Shown here: positions 44,880 through 58,500 of the stretch, piece after piece
Layout of the letters: every line of letters begins with the position of its first letter
Position numbering within the stretch: the stretch's first letter is position 1
DNA from: Scytalidium lignicola
Lineage: Eukaryota; Ascomycota; Leotiomycetes
DNA: 64,000 bases
Reading direction: 5' to 3'
Assembly (NCBI GenBank): GCA_002812745.2
Contig: NCSJ02000029.1
Location: 124,001 to 188,000 of the forward strand
The notes under the pieces: model-generated
Told to the model about the DNA's origin: nothing
The model's input: the letters and a program-made list of their open reading frames with translations, nothing else
The model's database searches: none
Position numbers and translations under genes: made by a program

Positions 44880-47650
44880 AAGAGAGGTTCAGACTAGCTT
44901 ATGGACTAATTTATCAAACAACTTTTACCAAGGATAAGGTGATGAAGAAATGATTACTTGAAAAAATGATGTTTAAAGGTTTGTACAAAGAAGGTCATGG
45001 CAAAGCTAGAGTACTACTGCATTATACAAAGAAAGGAGACAATTCATTAGGATAACTTTGTGATGATTATAAACACTTGAATAGTAGAACTAAGAAAGAC
45101 TAATATCCTTTATTATTGATAGATTTAATGATGGACAAGTTGAAGGGAGTTGTTATATTCATTAAACTAGACTTGTAGTTAACATTTAATCTAGTTAGGA
45201 TTAAAAGAGGTAATGAATGGAAAGTTGTTATTTGAACAAAATATAGATTATTTGAGTTATTGATTATGATGTTCAGTATAACCAATACTTTAGCAATACA
45301 ATAAAGAATAATGGATTGGATATTAGAAAAATATTTGAAGAAATTTATAATAGTATATCTTGATGATATAATCATTTACTTAAAGAGTATTGAAGAGTAT
45401 AAGAAGTATATTAAGTTTATTCTACAAGCATTGTAAGAGGTAGGATTGTGTTGCAAACTAGTGAAATGCAAATTTTATAAGGAATAAGTTTAGTTTTTAG
45501 AATATTGTATTTCTAAAGAAAGAATCAAAATCCTTAATGACAAAATTCAATTAATTAAAGAATAAGAAGTATCTAAGACAATTAAACAATTATAAAGTTT
45601 CTTAAGGTTGGCTAATTATTATTAGAGATTTATAAAAGATTATTTTAAGATCTTTATGTTATTGACTAAACTTATGAAGAAGGATTAAGCTTATGAATGG
45701 AATAACATTATGAAGGAAGTATTCTAAAGTATTAAGGATGCCTTTGTAAAAGGAGGTTTCTTAAGGATCTTTGATTTAGAGAAAGAAATAAGAATTAAAA
45801 TTAATGCTTTTAATGTAACATTAGAAGTTATGCTATTATAATCACAACAGATTGGTAAATGACATTACTGAGTACTATTAGCATTTTAGTCAAGAAAGTT
45901 AAACATTGTTAAAAGAAATTATCAAATATTAGACAAGGAAATGTTAGTTATTATAAAAGCTTTAAAGTATTGAAGAGTGTATACAGTTAGATTTAGTGAA
46001 ACTATTAATATACTTTTAGATTATCATAATCTTTAATATTTTATAACTACCAAACAGTTGAATACAAGGTAAGTATGATAGGTAAAGAAGTTATCTAAGT
46101 ATGATTTTAAGATTATTTATATTAAGGGTAAAGATAATAAAAGAGTAAATACTCTGAGTTGGAAACTTAAGTATTTAACTAAAGAGAAGGAAGAAAGTGA
46201 ACTTATATTAAAGGAAGACAAAGGTGGATTCCTGGTATACAATAAGGGATAATTTATGGTTATTATAGCAATAACAGACAAGTACTAAGCTAATTGAATC
46301 AGAGAAGTAACTAGTAAGGAAAAACAAGAAGGTGTTTTATTAGATATAATCAAAGGCAAATAAGAGAAAATTGAAAACATTTGGTATAAGAACAAGAGAC
46401 TATATATACTAACCAAACTAGTAAAAGAGTTTATCAAGGAATAGTATAATTTATTATATAACGGACATATAAGAGTAGCTTAATGTTATTATCAAATTAA
46501 TAAGGATTACTTTATTGTAAAATTATAATCAGTAGTTAAGAAAGTAATTGTAGAATGTAAGATTTGTAAGAAGGTTAAGAATCTAAGAAGAAAGCTTTAA
46601 GGACAATTATACCTTATATAGATACTTGATAATTTATNAGAACTAATTNGATANGATTTTATCATGAAATTACTAGTTTCCACAGATTATACAACAAAGG
46701 TTAAGTATGACTTTATCTTTGTAATAATTAAATATTATACTAAGTTTATAATCTTTAAACTGTTCAAGGAGACTTAGGGAATAAAAGAAGTAGTTAATAT
46801 ATTCTTCTAAAGAGTAATATCTTAATAAAGAATATTAAAACAGATAATCTTTGATAAAGATACAAGATTTATATTTAAGTTTTAAGAAACATTAACAACA
46901 AGAATAAAAGTTAAAAGGAAATTGTTAACAGCATGACATTCATAAACTGACAGATAAATGGAATGTTTGAATATATAGTTAAAAGGATATCTAAGATATT
47001 ATGTTAATTATAATTAAGATAATTAAGTTGATTACTTGTTTATAGTAGAAATGTTGTACAATAGTATACTATATGAATCAACTAAAATCACTTTATTCTA
47101 TGTGAATTACAGATGAGAATTAGAGGGGTTCTGTACTAGATTAGAATTGGAATTTACAAGTGAATTAACAGAGATTTGTACAAAGTAAATGGAAGAAATA
47201 CAAGAGAAGATCAGGAACTCACTTTAATATACTAAAGAAAGAATGAAGAAGTACTATGATTATAAACACTTGATAGAATTAATGTACAAAAAAGAGGATA
47301 AAGTTTATCTTCTTAGAAAAAACATCAAAATAATAAGACTAAGTGATAAACTAGATTGGGTAAAGATAAGACTATATAAAATTGAAGAGGTTTATAAGCT
47401 TTTAACATATAAATTGAAATTATTAATAACAGTTAAAATATATCCTGTTTTCTATGTTTTACTTCTTAAACTAGTATTTAAAAATGTTCAAATACTAATG
47501 TTAAAAGAAGTTGATCTAAAAAGAGAGTATAAAGTTAAGAGAATTATTAATCATAAGATATATTATAAGAAACTACAATACTTGGTTAAATGGATAAGAT
47601 ATTCAGAAAGTGAGAATGGATAAGAACTTATCTTTAATCTTATAGGTTGT
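44880..47650 (+). pseudogene. degraded pol of the Gypsy element
   Basis: With stops ignored, the frame shows reverse transcriptase (LCDDYKHLNSRT near 45060, VIFIKLDL at 45160, YLDDIIIYLKS near 45355), then the RNase H region (LANYY at 45610, KEMLVIIKALKYWRVYT at 45940). An integrase with a zinc-binding relic and DKDTRFIFKF follows at 46850. The last part (47243-47623) is open and carries the integrase C-terminal module and a chromodomain-like end: IYPVFYVLLLKLVFKN, EYKVKRIINHKIYYKK and LQYLVKWIRYSESENG. The chromodomain defines the chromovirus branch. Numerous stops show it is dead. Confidence 0.8.
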
Positions 47651-48355
47651 GAGGAGTTATTAGAGGGATATTATCAAACTCATCCTAAAACAGATTTCTA
47701 AGTGATGAAATCATAAGGTCAGAGAAGAAGGGGTTGACAGCAAAGGAAGAAGTTATGCCTGAGTTAGCAGAATATGACTTTGGGGGTTGCAAGGAACTTT
47801 GTTTCTCTTGTTTCTTTTTATTCTCCTCAATGTCTAGTTCATCCAGGGTTTTTAAACTGTAATGCACCATTTCCTTAACATGCCTTTGAAGGAAAACCTA
47901 TTGTTTATCCAAGTAGGCAAGACAGGCAACAGCCTTAGTCAAGGCTTAAGAAGCTTGAGTCAAGGTAGTGGAAGTCTTCTTGTGCTCAGAAGAAAGGTGT
48001 TTATCCTCATGTTTATATGACTTTTAAGAGAGTATATGAAGATACTTGTCATTACATTTGTAGCTATTATAGATATATTCTCCACAATGATTAGATTTAA
48101 GAATCATCTTGTATAATAGTCCTTTTTGTTCATAAAGGGTATAAAGTATTACTTTGATCTTGAGGTTTTGGATATAAATACTAAGACTTAATCTTTTTTG
48201 GTGTTTCCTTGATCATGACTATTCTAATAAATTACTATTATCAGGACTTGAACATTTTGATAGCATGTTGGAAAGGAAGAATAGATTAATGAATAATAAA
48301 ATTGTTCATGATGATAGTTAAGTGTTGAGGTGATGTTAGTGTAAAAAGGGGATAA

Positions 48356-48710
48356 TATTATAAGTTTGACTAAATAAGCTAATTAGTATAAGCCTAAGGT
48401 TTAGTATATAGCAAGTGTATACAGAGAACTTAACAATTAGGAGGTTATGTAATTAGGATTAATAGATTAGAGTAATCTAATAATCCAAGGACTTAGATCA
48501 AGGGATTATAATAATCTAACGATTTTGTTGTATTTTATTATTTATATAAGTATATTGTAAGAACATAAGAGTAAGCTCCTCATGTTCAACTTAAATACAT
48601 TATTAGATCTTACTCTTGACTTAGTTGCCTGTGTTATACATTTCCGTTGTCCTTGAACATTTACCTTACCCTTAGCTATCCATGGACCTGGATAGTGTAG
48701 TTTTGTAACA
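48356..48710 (+). repeat. right LTR of the Gypsy element
   Basis: Begins TATTATAAGTTTGACTAAAT and ends TGTAACA. The terminal TG of the left LTR is TA here, a G to A change. It is otherwise clearly homologous to 41524-41865. Confidence 0.75.
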
Positions 48711-51700
48711 AGACTTTAGTAATAGATTACTTATTATATTATTACTTTTATTCTTCATTGACAATAAAAGCATCCTTCTACTATGCTTTATGAATAACAT
48801 CTGTAAAGTTAAGTAACAAGTCCTCTAACATTATTATAACTTTAACCTTTTTAGCTTATACTGAAAAAACATACAATTTACAACTTATAACTTTAATAAT
48901 AGTATTATTTTAAAAAGACATAATACTTTAAACACTTTTAAGTTCAGTTGTTATAAAGTTATTAAGCTTTTATGACTAACTAATAAGGTCTTGACTGTTT
49001 AGCAAAACGAGTTTAATTGTCAGGGAATCTACTTTCTTTAACTAGTTAACAAGATCTTAACTTAACAAGTTTATAAGTTCTTTATTGTTTACATTCAACG
49101 TTTATAAGAACTTACTAAGAAAACTCAATAATAATTCTTGATATATTGTTATAACATTAATTGTATCTTGTAAATCAAGTCTTCTTGATAACTTATCAGC
49201 AGAGTTTTAAGAGCTTAATTTATACTCAATCTTAAAATTATATCTAAACAATTCTTATAACTAATAAGCTTACTTGTTATTTAGTTATAACTTAGAAATA
49301 AGGTAATAATAGTTTAAGTAATTAGTCAAAACTTCAACAAGATATTATATATATAACAAGTAATATCTTTATGTCCTAAAAGCTTTTATGATAACTAATA
49401 ACTCAGCATTTAAGATGTTATAGTATAACTTAACCCCTTTCAACTTCTTTAACATATATATAATAAGATGTTAACATCTTTCTTATAATTAAGTTATAAT
49501 CATGTTAACCACAAAATCCAAAGCATTTGTCTCTAACTTAGTAAGTAGCTTTAAGTCATAATAACATAATAGTAAAATAGTTATGAACAAGACATACATC
49601 TTCATGAATACTTCTTGTTATAAGAAAGTTAGTTAGAAAGTTGACAAATATCCTTTTTTNCAATATATCTGTTAATAGTATAACAACCTTTAAATAACCT
49701 TTAATAAACTAATGATAAAACTTAGTAAAGCTAAGAAAGATCTATATATCTTTTATACTTTTAAGTTCTAGTTACTTAATAATAATTATAACATGTTCTT
49801 TCTTTATACTCATACTTTCAAGGGTAATCACAAAGCTTAAAAAGGTAATTGTTTAAGAATAGAATGTACATTTCTTTAAGTTTACATAAAAGCCTTATTG
49901 TTATAACTTAATTAGTATATTATAAACAACTTATATATATAACTCCTTATCCTTTGTATAAATCAAGATATTATTAAGATATATAATGTAGATGACATTG
50001 ATTAAACTTGTTAATACTTAGTTAATATATATTTAGAAGATAACTAGTGCATTTAAAAGTTTAAATGGTATGATAAGATATTCAAAGTGTTTATACTTAG
50101 TTCTGAATGTTATTTTCTACTTATCTCCCTTATAAATGTATATCCAGTAGTAAGTATCTTTCAAATCCAACTTAGTAAAGTATTTAACCTTAGATAATCA
50201 ACTAATGATTTTTGAAATTAAAGGTAATGTAATATAATTCTTCTTAGTAATCTTATTTAATCCTTAGTAATCAATGTAAAGTTATAACTTGCTTTTTAAC
50301 TTAAGTATAAACAAAATAAGAGCTTTTGCTAGACTGATCAAGAGTTAGATCTATCCCTTTTGTATAATAACTTTTAAGTAGTTATAAAGTATTACAAGCT
50401 TATCTTCAACTAAAGTATAAATAAGTTCTTAAGATAGAGTTTATCTTTCTTCTAAGTTGATATAATATTCTAAAGAGGTATAAAAGGGTAGAATTCCAGT
50501 TAAGTCTATATTGAAGACATTCAAGTAATCATCATATTCTAACAATATAACAAGTTACATTTTACTAACTTCCTTACTAGTATTCTCTTGTAATTTTAAA
50601 AGAGTAAGAATTATTCTAATTAAAACTATAGTATACTTAGTTGTATAATTAACTTTTTGAAATTGTCTTTTTATAATAATCAATAATAAGTATTACTCTT
50701 GGAGAGGAAATACTTAAGTATCTTCTTTATAATAAATAACTTATGACTTTACATCATTATACTATAGCTTTTCTAATACAATTTCATATTCATCAGACTT
50801 AATTATTATGAAGTTATAATACTTTATCTTCTCAAGTCCTCAATTATTAATAATACAAGTTATAATATCTAAAGTTCTATAAGTAAGAATGTTTTCTTTG
50901 TAGAATTGTCTTATTCTTAAGTATTAACTAACCTCCTTCTTTACTTCATTTAACAAGAAGTAATAATATATAATATTCAAATCTAACCTTGTATTCAATA
51001 AGGTTATTCTTATTATCTATTTCCTTTTAAGTTGAAGAGAAACTCTTGCTTTTAACCATCTTAAAAGGTGTTTATCTTCTTATTAAGTAACTATTACTCT
51101 TTTACTTAATAGTATAATATTTACATTAAATGTCTAAAAGCAACTATTAGTATAATAGCTTAATTTCTTATATTAATAACATTGAACCTTAGAAAATAAC
51201 AGTCTAACAACTCTTCCTCTCTTTATTATTAGTTAGTTGTTAAAAGGGATAGTATTAACCGTCATTACTTTTTATACTAAAGGAATTTAGTTTGCTTAAG
51301 ATATACTTGAAGTCTTACTTGTTTAACTTATTCGTTTACTTTAGTTTCTTAATTGATTAGTTATAATTATACTTCTTATCACAATACTTCTTCCTTGAGT
51401 TATAATCAACATTTTAGCCCTTTATACTATACTAATCAGCTTTATCCTAATAGTTAGTATGCTTTAAGATACAATTTGCTTTCTTAACTCTAGTTAAAGT
51501 TTGTTTAAGAGGTTATATACCTAATACCTTTTAAATAAGTACTCTAATAATTCTAACTCAATATTCTTATAATTGTCCAGAAAAGAATTGAATTTCTAGT
51601 CTGGTTTTTATTTAAAGTAATACAACTTTATAATAACTTTGAAGATATAAATAAGGTTATTTAAGATGTTACTCTTCAAGAATTCTTCTATTTTATCTTA

Positions 51701-52340
51701 ATAGATATAATTATAATAATTCTGCTAAGTGTTCATAACATAAGTGATCTAATATCTTTTAATAATACCTTTTAATGTATTATTAATATATATAACTCTT
51801 TAAAACTTAGTATTTAATTCTTAGATTATAGTAAATCAAAAGTATAATTCAAAGAGGAAAGTATAAAGTTCATTCTAATTAGTCCTCTTATATTTCAAAG
51901 TAAAGAGTTGTAATTTCCTCTAAATCTCATTGCTTAATTGTTAATAAGGTTTAATATAGCAATTTGTCCTAATAATTAGTATATCTTATGCAGAATTATA
52001 AATAAGAGCTTCTCCTCTCTCAAGAGCTTGTAAGTAAGTTCTCTTCTTTTCAAGGCAATCTTATTGTTACTTAATTATAATTCTCTTGTCTAGTTCTTCC
52101 TTTGACAACAAAACAAAACTCCTTGAAATGAGTACTAGAGAAGAAGGCAAAGGTGGATCAAGTAACAATAACTCCTCTTGTTATAATGTTGTTAAGCCAG
52201 TAGAAGGGAACTGTAACCCTTCTACTTCTCCTTGTTATGAAGCTTGAGTTTAACAGGTCTTAACCATCCTGATTCTCAACGGTCTACATACCCTTTGTTA
52301 GAAGAGAAAGATTAATATGTCAGGGGTATCCATACATAGA
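48711..52340 (-). mobile_element. second Gypsy-like element, minus strand, degraded
   Basis: Read on the minus strand with stops ignored, this block shows a Ty3/Gypsy reverse transcriptase: SLAKALILFI near 50320, YFTKLDLKDTYYWIYIYKGD near 50170, KYKHFEYLIIPFKLLNALV near 50080 and YLNNILIYTKDKE near 49970. It continues into RNase H-like sequence (TNFLITRSIHEDV near 49610, LVIIKAFRT near 49380). The catalytic YxDD appears as YLNN, which two G to A changes could produce. Gag or protease relics presumably occupy 50900-52200. I could not define LTRs. A 9-base inverted repeat (gtagaaggg...cccttctac) is near 52200. Confidence 0.7.
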
Positions 52341-53199
52341 ATAAAAANGAGATTAAGAGGCTAAAACATAATAAGAGACTAATAGTAAGATAATAATTAG
52401 TTAAGTGTAAATTCACTTTAAAACTCAGTACTCTTCTAAAATTACAAGATTAATCTTTGACTCTTGTTAAAGAGAAGAGGAAACCTCCCTCTTTATAGAC
52501 AGGAGTCAGCAGTTAAGGAATAACTAAGACTCAGACTACTATCCTTTTCCCCCCNTTCACATGATTAATGCACTAAGGCCTTGACACTAGTAAAGAGGTA
52601 ATTATATTGAACAGATTACAAAAGGTAAGAGTACAAGTAATTATTAGTATATTTAAGATAATAATTACAATGATAACTAAAGTAAAAGCTAGTTTAAATT
52701 GTATAAAGGACTAGTATATAAGGAAGGTAATTATATTTTGAATATATATATAATCATTATTATAAACATACTTACTGATCAGAATACTTATTAAAAAANT
52801 GTACTAAGTTTATATCCTCATTATAAAAGATAATAAAGATCAGTTAAAAGATATTAGTAAACAAGATAAAAACAATTATACTATATATTATCACCTTATA
52901 AGAGAATTGCATAAAANGATATTACAGACTTAGAAGAAGTAAAAAANGGAAATTAAATAAAGGTATAAAGTCTTAATAGTAGTAAAAGTATTAACCAAGA
53001 AAGAATTAGTTGATATAAGGAGTATAATTAGTTATATTAACTAATATATAACTATTAAAGAATTAATAACAAAATCAGTTATACTAAGATCAAGAGCAGA
53101 GTAAAACCTTTATATAATAAAATTAATAATAATAACTAGTATATTTTAAAAGATTAACTTTAATCATATAACTAAATGTATAATAATATTTACTAGTAA
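52341..53199. repeat. A+T-rich degraded repeat DNA
   Basis: No coding motif is readable. Several N characters sit beside homopolymers. It may be the upstream part of the LINE fragment that follows. Confidence 0.45.
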
Positions 53200-54180
53200 C
53201 TTAATAATAGTTTAAGTAATATAATAACCATAATAATAATCAGGGTAAATTAACATCAACCAGATATACAAAATTATAACGAAGTTAAAAAGGATAAAGG
53301 TAAAAGTTAAAGTAGTCTAAGTCTTGAAGAAGAAGAAATTCAACTTAACAAAGAAAGTTAGAGGACAAGCTTAAGAGGTTATAATAAAAGGAAAGAAACT
53401 AGAAAATGATATGTATTAAGTTAGATCAACCATAACTAATAAAGCTCTTAAGGTAAGGAAGGCTAAAAATATACTTAAAGAAGTAAAAGAATACTTAAGA
53501 TGATTAGATAAAGTACTATTAAGAAAGTATACTTGAATACTGTATAACAAGCTTAACAAGAGGCAAGTAAGGATTTTAGCATAATTATGCACAAGGAAGA
53601 ACAGACTGAACAACTCCCTTTTTAGAATTAAAGTAATTAAGACAGAGATATGTGTATATGGACAAGTGAAGGAAATAATAAAACACTTCTTATTTAGGTG
53701 TATACAGTAGGAATTGCAAAGACAACCAATGATGTAAAAGGCAAAAGAGAAAGTTAGGAATTTGACATATTACCTTGATGGGAAAGTAGAAGGCAAGAAG
53801 AATTAAAGCCTTGATATAACAATAGTAAATACAACAATCGAATATGCAATAGCCATAAAACATTTGAATTATGAAACATTACAACCTTGATAATACACCT
53901 TACAACTTGTATTGATAGGCCTTTGATTTAACCATTGAGAACAGGACATTGTATGATTGGAGAAAGGCCTTTAAGCACACTTATCAACACATAAAAATGT
54001 AGGAAACCGACGAGTTAGAATATATATAAATTGGTAACTAATAACAAGATATAAAAACGTATAGCATAAGCTGGCATAAGGGAGGAGTTATTTGTATAGA
54101 ATTGTATTAGATAGAAGCGTAGTACTAGTGCTCTTTTAGGCTTAGCCGGGCGGAATAGATCATCATCATCATCATTATTA
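53200..54180 (+). mobile_element. LINE (non-LTR retrotransposon) 3' end, degraded
   Basis: With stops ignored, the frame at 53590-53720 reads LNNSLFRIKVIKTEICVYGQ, then VKEIIKHFLFRC. This resembles the C-terminal end of fungal Tad/I-type LINE proteins, where an RNase H domain is followed by a Cys/His stretch of the form LxRxKxxxxxxCxCGxxxExxxHFLxxC. A simple repeat tail of atc units (gatcatcatcatcatcattatt, 54156-54178) follows, as is common at LINE 3' ends. The 5' part is missing or unreadable. Confidence 0.65.
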
Positions 54181-55308
54181 TAGTAAATCATACCTTTTTG
54201 ATTGCCTTTAGATTATACTCGCCCAGTTCCTCCATTGTAAGACGCTCGCCACCTTCGGCTAAGCTAAGTCTGTTACTATTACCTTTGCAATTTTAAATCT
54301 ACTTATATGGATAAGAAGAATATTCTACCCAACTATGATTTACAAGCTGCTATTCCTCAAGTGTCAGTAAGTTATAAAGCTGTAAAGTACTGAAAAACCT
54401 GGTCTGTTCTGGAAGAGATTTCATGTTAAGTCTTAATCTATCTGCTTATTCGATAGTCTGATTTAGACCTTTCAAGGCTTTCACATATCGTAATGTTGTG
54501 AACCAAGCTGGATCTTCACCATACAGTAGCATGTTAATATGTTGTCGCTAAAAACGTGTAATGCCATTTTCAAACCTTTCCTGAGATAACAGCACAGCAT
54601 AAAAATTATTGTTAAGGCCTTTTTCGACAGTGTAATTTTTGATGCTATAGTAGTCTTCACCTTAAAAGCCTTTGCTAATTAATCAAACGTTTTCAACACT
54701 AAGGATTCCAACCATCTCTTGTTCTTGCTATTCACTTTAGTTAGAAAAGTTCGGATGATGGTAGTGATATGAAGAAACTTACGCTGAGAAGTCCTCCATT
54801 TGCTTTAAACTTGGTCAAATCGCCATGGCTATGGCCATCTGAGGCTTGAGAATCCAGTCTCTGAACTAGTTCCCATTGCTTTTTTGGATCTAGATCATGC
54901 TGACCTTTTATAACAACTTTATGACGCCACACAGTGGCTATTAATTGTTGTACATAACTAACTGTATATACGATTATATTTTATCATATATTTAAAAGCT
55001 TAATCTGAAAATCGATTTTAGTTAGTTATTTATAAAAGTTTTGCAAGCTTGTAAGCTAGAAATATAGTTGTAGTACAGTAGAAAGGAATATGTTAAGAAG
55101 GAAAGCTTAAAGATGACGACGAATAAGTGTAAAAAAAANGGATTAAAAAGATTAAAAAAANGAAGAAGTATTAAAATTATTAGTAAACTAGCCGAACAGT
55201 CCAGACAAGATTGTACAGTCTGAACTGTACAGTTTAAGTGCTTTATAGTCTAAACCAAACTATAAAACATCTGGACAAGACTAGACTAGATTATAAAGTA
55301 TTAAATTA
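54181..55308. other. mixed-composition DNA, unassigned fragment
   Basis: A small island of moderate G+C lies at 54200-54960. The minus-strand frame 54741-54932 reads VVIKGQHDLDPKKQWELVQR and SQASDGHSHGDLTKFK. It looks protein-like, but I cannot assign it and no complete gene structure is visible. From 55000 the DNA is again A+T-rich, with repeats of the word gtctagactataaag-like sequence. Confidence 0.4.
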
Positions 55309-55567
55309 TGTTGCAATATTTGGAGTTTACGGATGCCACTTCACAGTGTTCTTACGGTTGCCTATGCTAGGGCTTACGGATAGGGTTTACGGTAGGCTAC
55401 CACTGTAGGCAACTATAGGCACCCTACGGGTGCCTGTACGACCGTAACTGTTGACCATAACAGTTTTACGGCCGTAACTCTCTGTATATATAGAATCTGC
55501 TGTAGTTGTAGACTCCTTAAGCAATCAATATAATAGTGGTTCTGTATTCCTGCGTTTCCAGTCAACA
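55309..55567 (+). repeat. left LTR of the Copia element
   Basis: A 259-bp repeat from TGTTGCAATATTTGGAG to CCAGTCAACA. Far richer in G+C than the interior. It contains a TATATATA at about 55484-55491 and short inverted words (gtaggctaccactgtaggc). Confidence 0.88.
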
Positions 55568-55572
55568 GGTTA

Positions 55573-58500
55573 TGCACTCCGGTCAGCCAATCAGAATTGC
55601 TATTCGATTGACTTTATCTTTTACCTTTATTCAACAATCATTATAATCTTTCAAAATAAGAGAAGAATCAAGTCTTTTACTATTGAAGGAATACTAGTTA
55701 AAAGGTCTTGAGAATTATAGACTATAAAATACTATACAGTAAAAAAATCCTAGAATTTGAAGCTTGAGAAAAAGTAGATTCTACGGCTAAACTTTGTATA
55801 TTATTGAATATTAATAAGGAAGCTAATACTCTTATCTCAAAGTACTTTACATCTAAGGAAGCTTAAGAAACCTTGAAAGCTCAATATCAAGGCTTAAACT
55901 ACAATCTTAAGGAAAAATATATCCTTAAGCTAGTCAATATCAAATATGAGTATTCTAATTTAGTTAAAAACTATGTTATCATATTTAAGGCTTTGAAAAG
56001 TAATTTGATTAATGTAAAAGTTATATTATTAAACATATTCTACAAGCTCTTCTTTATAAGGGGATTAAAGGACTCTTTTATTGTATAAGCTGACTAATAA
56101 CAATTAGTAATATACTTTAAAATACTTCTTTCCCTTGAAACTCTTATAAAAGATATTTCAGACAAAGTATTGAAATCTGACAACTTAAGTATAATACTTT
56201 ATAATCAAAAATAAATTAATAAGTCTAATAAAAAACCAAAAGAAAAGTACTCTTATTGTAAAAAGCTAAATTATAAAGAAGTTGATTATTAGGAAAAATA
56301 CCTTAAGAAATATAAAGAATTTGCTAAAAAGCATAGTAAAAAGAAGAATAAAGACTTTAAATCCTCAAAATCAAGTTTAAACTCTAATTCTAACTTAAAT
56401 ACAATCAACTTGAACAAATTCAGTTTTCTTATAATTATAAATCCTAAAAGCTTTTTTATATTCAATTATAATTATTAATTTACAAATATAAGCATTATAA
56501 ACTATATAATAAATTATATATCATAGTTTAAGTTAGATTCTTATTAAGAGTATCATAATTTAATATTTGTAAAAACAAGAAATAGATTTGCTTAAATTAT
56601 TAACTTAAGTACAGTTATACTTAAAACAAAGTTAAATGATAATTTATCATTTATCATATCCTTACTTTCTTAGTTAATGTTCTCAGAGGAGTAAAGCTTT
56701 TAAATCAAGGTAAAAAAGCTTGTATAACTATAAAAGGCATTTATAATAAGAATAAAATTGAATTTAATATTATAAATATATTTATAAACAATATATATTT
56801 AAAATTAATTAATACTTCAAAAGCTTTCCTTATAACACTTTTAGCCAAGCAATCTATACTTAGTTTAAATCTTATTTACTAATGCCTTGGCTATATTAAT
56901 ATTAAAGTGATCAAGAATACTATAAAAGCTATTACTAGAATTAATAAAGGCTTTATAAAAGCAACAAAGAAGAAACCTTTTTATACAAAGCTTACAAATA
57001 CAATTACTCTTAAAAGAACATCTTTAAGAAGTTTAAAATACAAACTGTAAAGGTTATAAAAGTACTTAATATTAATGTTTTTACAATTACTCCTCCAAGT
57101 TATAATAAGCATAATTATACTATTATAATTGTAAATAATATTATAAATACTATATAAAGTTATACTTATAAGAAGAAGAAGAAAGCTTATAATGTTATTA
57201 TTTATTATATTACCTTGATGAAGAATTAATATAAAACTATTCTTAAACACTTTTATATTGATAAATAAAATAAGTTTAATAGTAAAAAGCTTGATAAATA
57301 CATTTAAAAGAATAATATAAAAGTTATTACTACTACTTTACATACTTTATATCAAGGAGGATACTCTGAACATATTAAATACATTGTATTCACATGAATA
57401 CATATTATGATGATTATAAACAATATATTATAGTATTTATAGCTAAAGTATTATAAAACAATTATAATAGTCAGAAATCGATTAATAATACTAATATTAA
57501 AGAATAATACTTTATATACTAAGTTTATAAAACAAGTTAACCTTAAAAGTAATTATATTCTAAATATATTTAACTTATAAGTAATTAATTCTAAAGTGTT
57601 AGTTTGTATTAATATTAATCAACATGTTAAATTATAAAAGATAACTCTTAAAGCTGAAGAAGAAATCCTTCTTAACTTTGAAAGTAATTTAATATATTGT
57701 TGTTAAGTGTTAATATACTCTTACAAGCTTATATAATCATTATATATTATCTTTACAAAAGGAAATATTAAACTTAAAGACTTAAAAACACTTATAAGTC
57801 TTTTTAAGGCTTTAAATGTTGAATTAATACTTGAAGATATTATAATTATTAATATTAAGACTTTTATAATGCTAAATCTTAATACAACATTTAAAGAAGT
57901 CCTTAAATCATTTATAACAAAGAAGATAGAAAATAATAATAATACTTCAGATATAATTCAGGAAATACTTGTTATTCAAGCTTTTAAAGGTTATAATAAG
58001 CTTAAAGGTTCTAAAAACAAGAAACTTAACATAATTACACTAAATATTAACTTCTCAAGTTTATAGTCAACTAAAGTAAAAACTATTACATTATCTTAAC
58101 TATTAGATACACTTATAGAATACTTTCTAAGGACATCCATTACAGATAATAAAATTATAAGCTAGCTTATAAGCATTATAATAACTTATAAATATTGTCT
58201 TTTTACAAGATAAGCCTTAAATACAAGTTATACTTTAATTATATTTACAGATCCATTAAAGCTAAATATAATTAAAGAAGTTTATAATTTAATATATTAT
58301 AAAAGGTAAGATGATACTATGAAGGCTAAGTTAACCTCCTTAATAAAATGTAGTACTTTTAAGTTATCAACTCTTTTAAAAGAGAAATATACTTTTTATA
58401 ACAAGTGAGTATTTAAGGTTAAACACAACTTTAATCATAAAATTAAGTGTTTTAAGGTTAGATTTATAATTAAAAGTTACAAATAACATTATAATATTAA

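Larger units (their letters stand above)
41524..48710 (+). mobile_element. Ty3/Gypsy chromovirus, degraded
   Basis: Two similar direct repeats (41524-41865 and 48356-48710) bound a gag-pol region of about 6.5 kb with motifs in the order zinc knuckle, reverse transcriptase, RNase H, integrase, chromodomain, which is the order of Ty3/Gypsy chromoviruses. A purine-rich tract (gtaaaaaggggataa) precedes the right LTR. The coding region is full of stops, many of which look like Trp or Gln codons changed by C:G to T:A transitions. The element cannot be autonomous. Confidence 0.85.

Noticed and set aside
47243..47623. independent gene of 126 codons
   Set aside because: It is the integrase tail and chromodomain of the Gypsy pol and not a separate gene.
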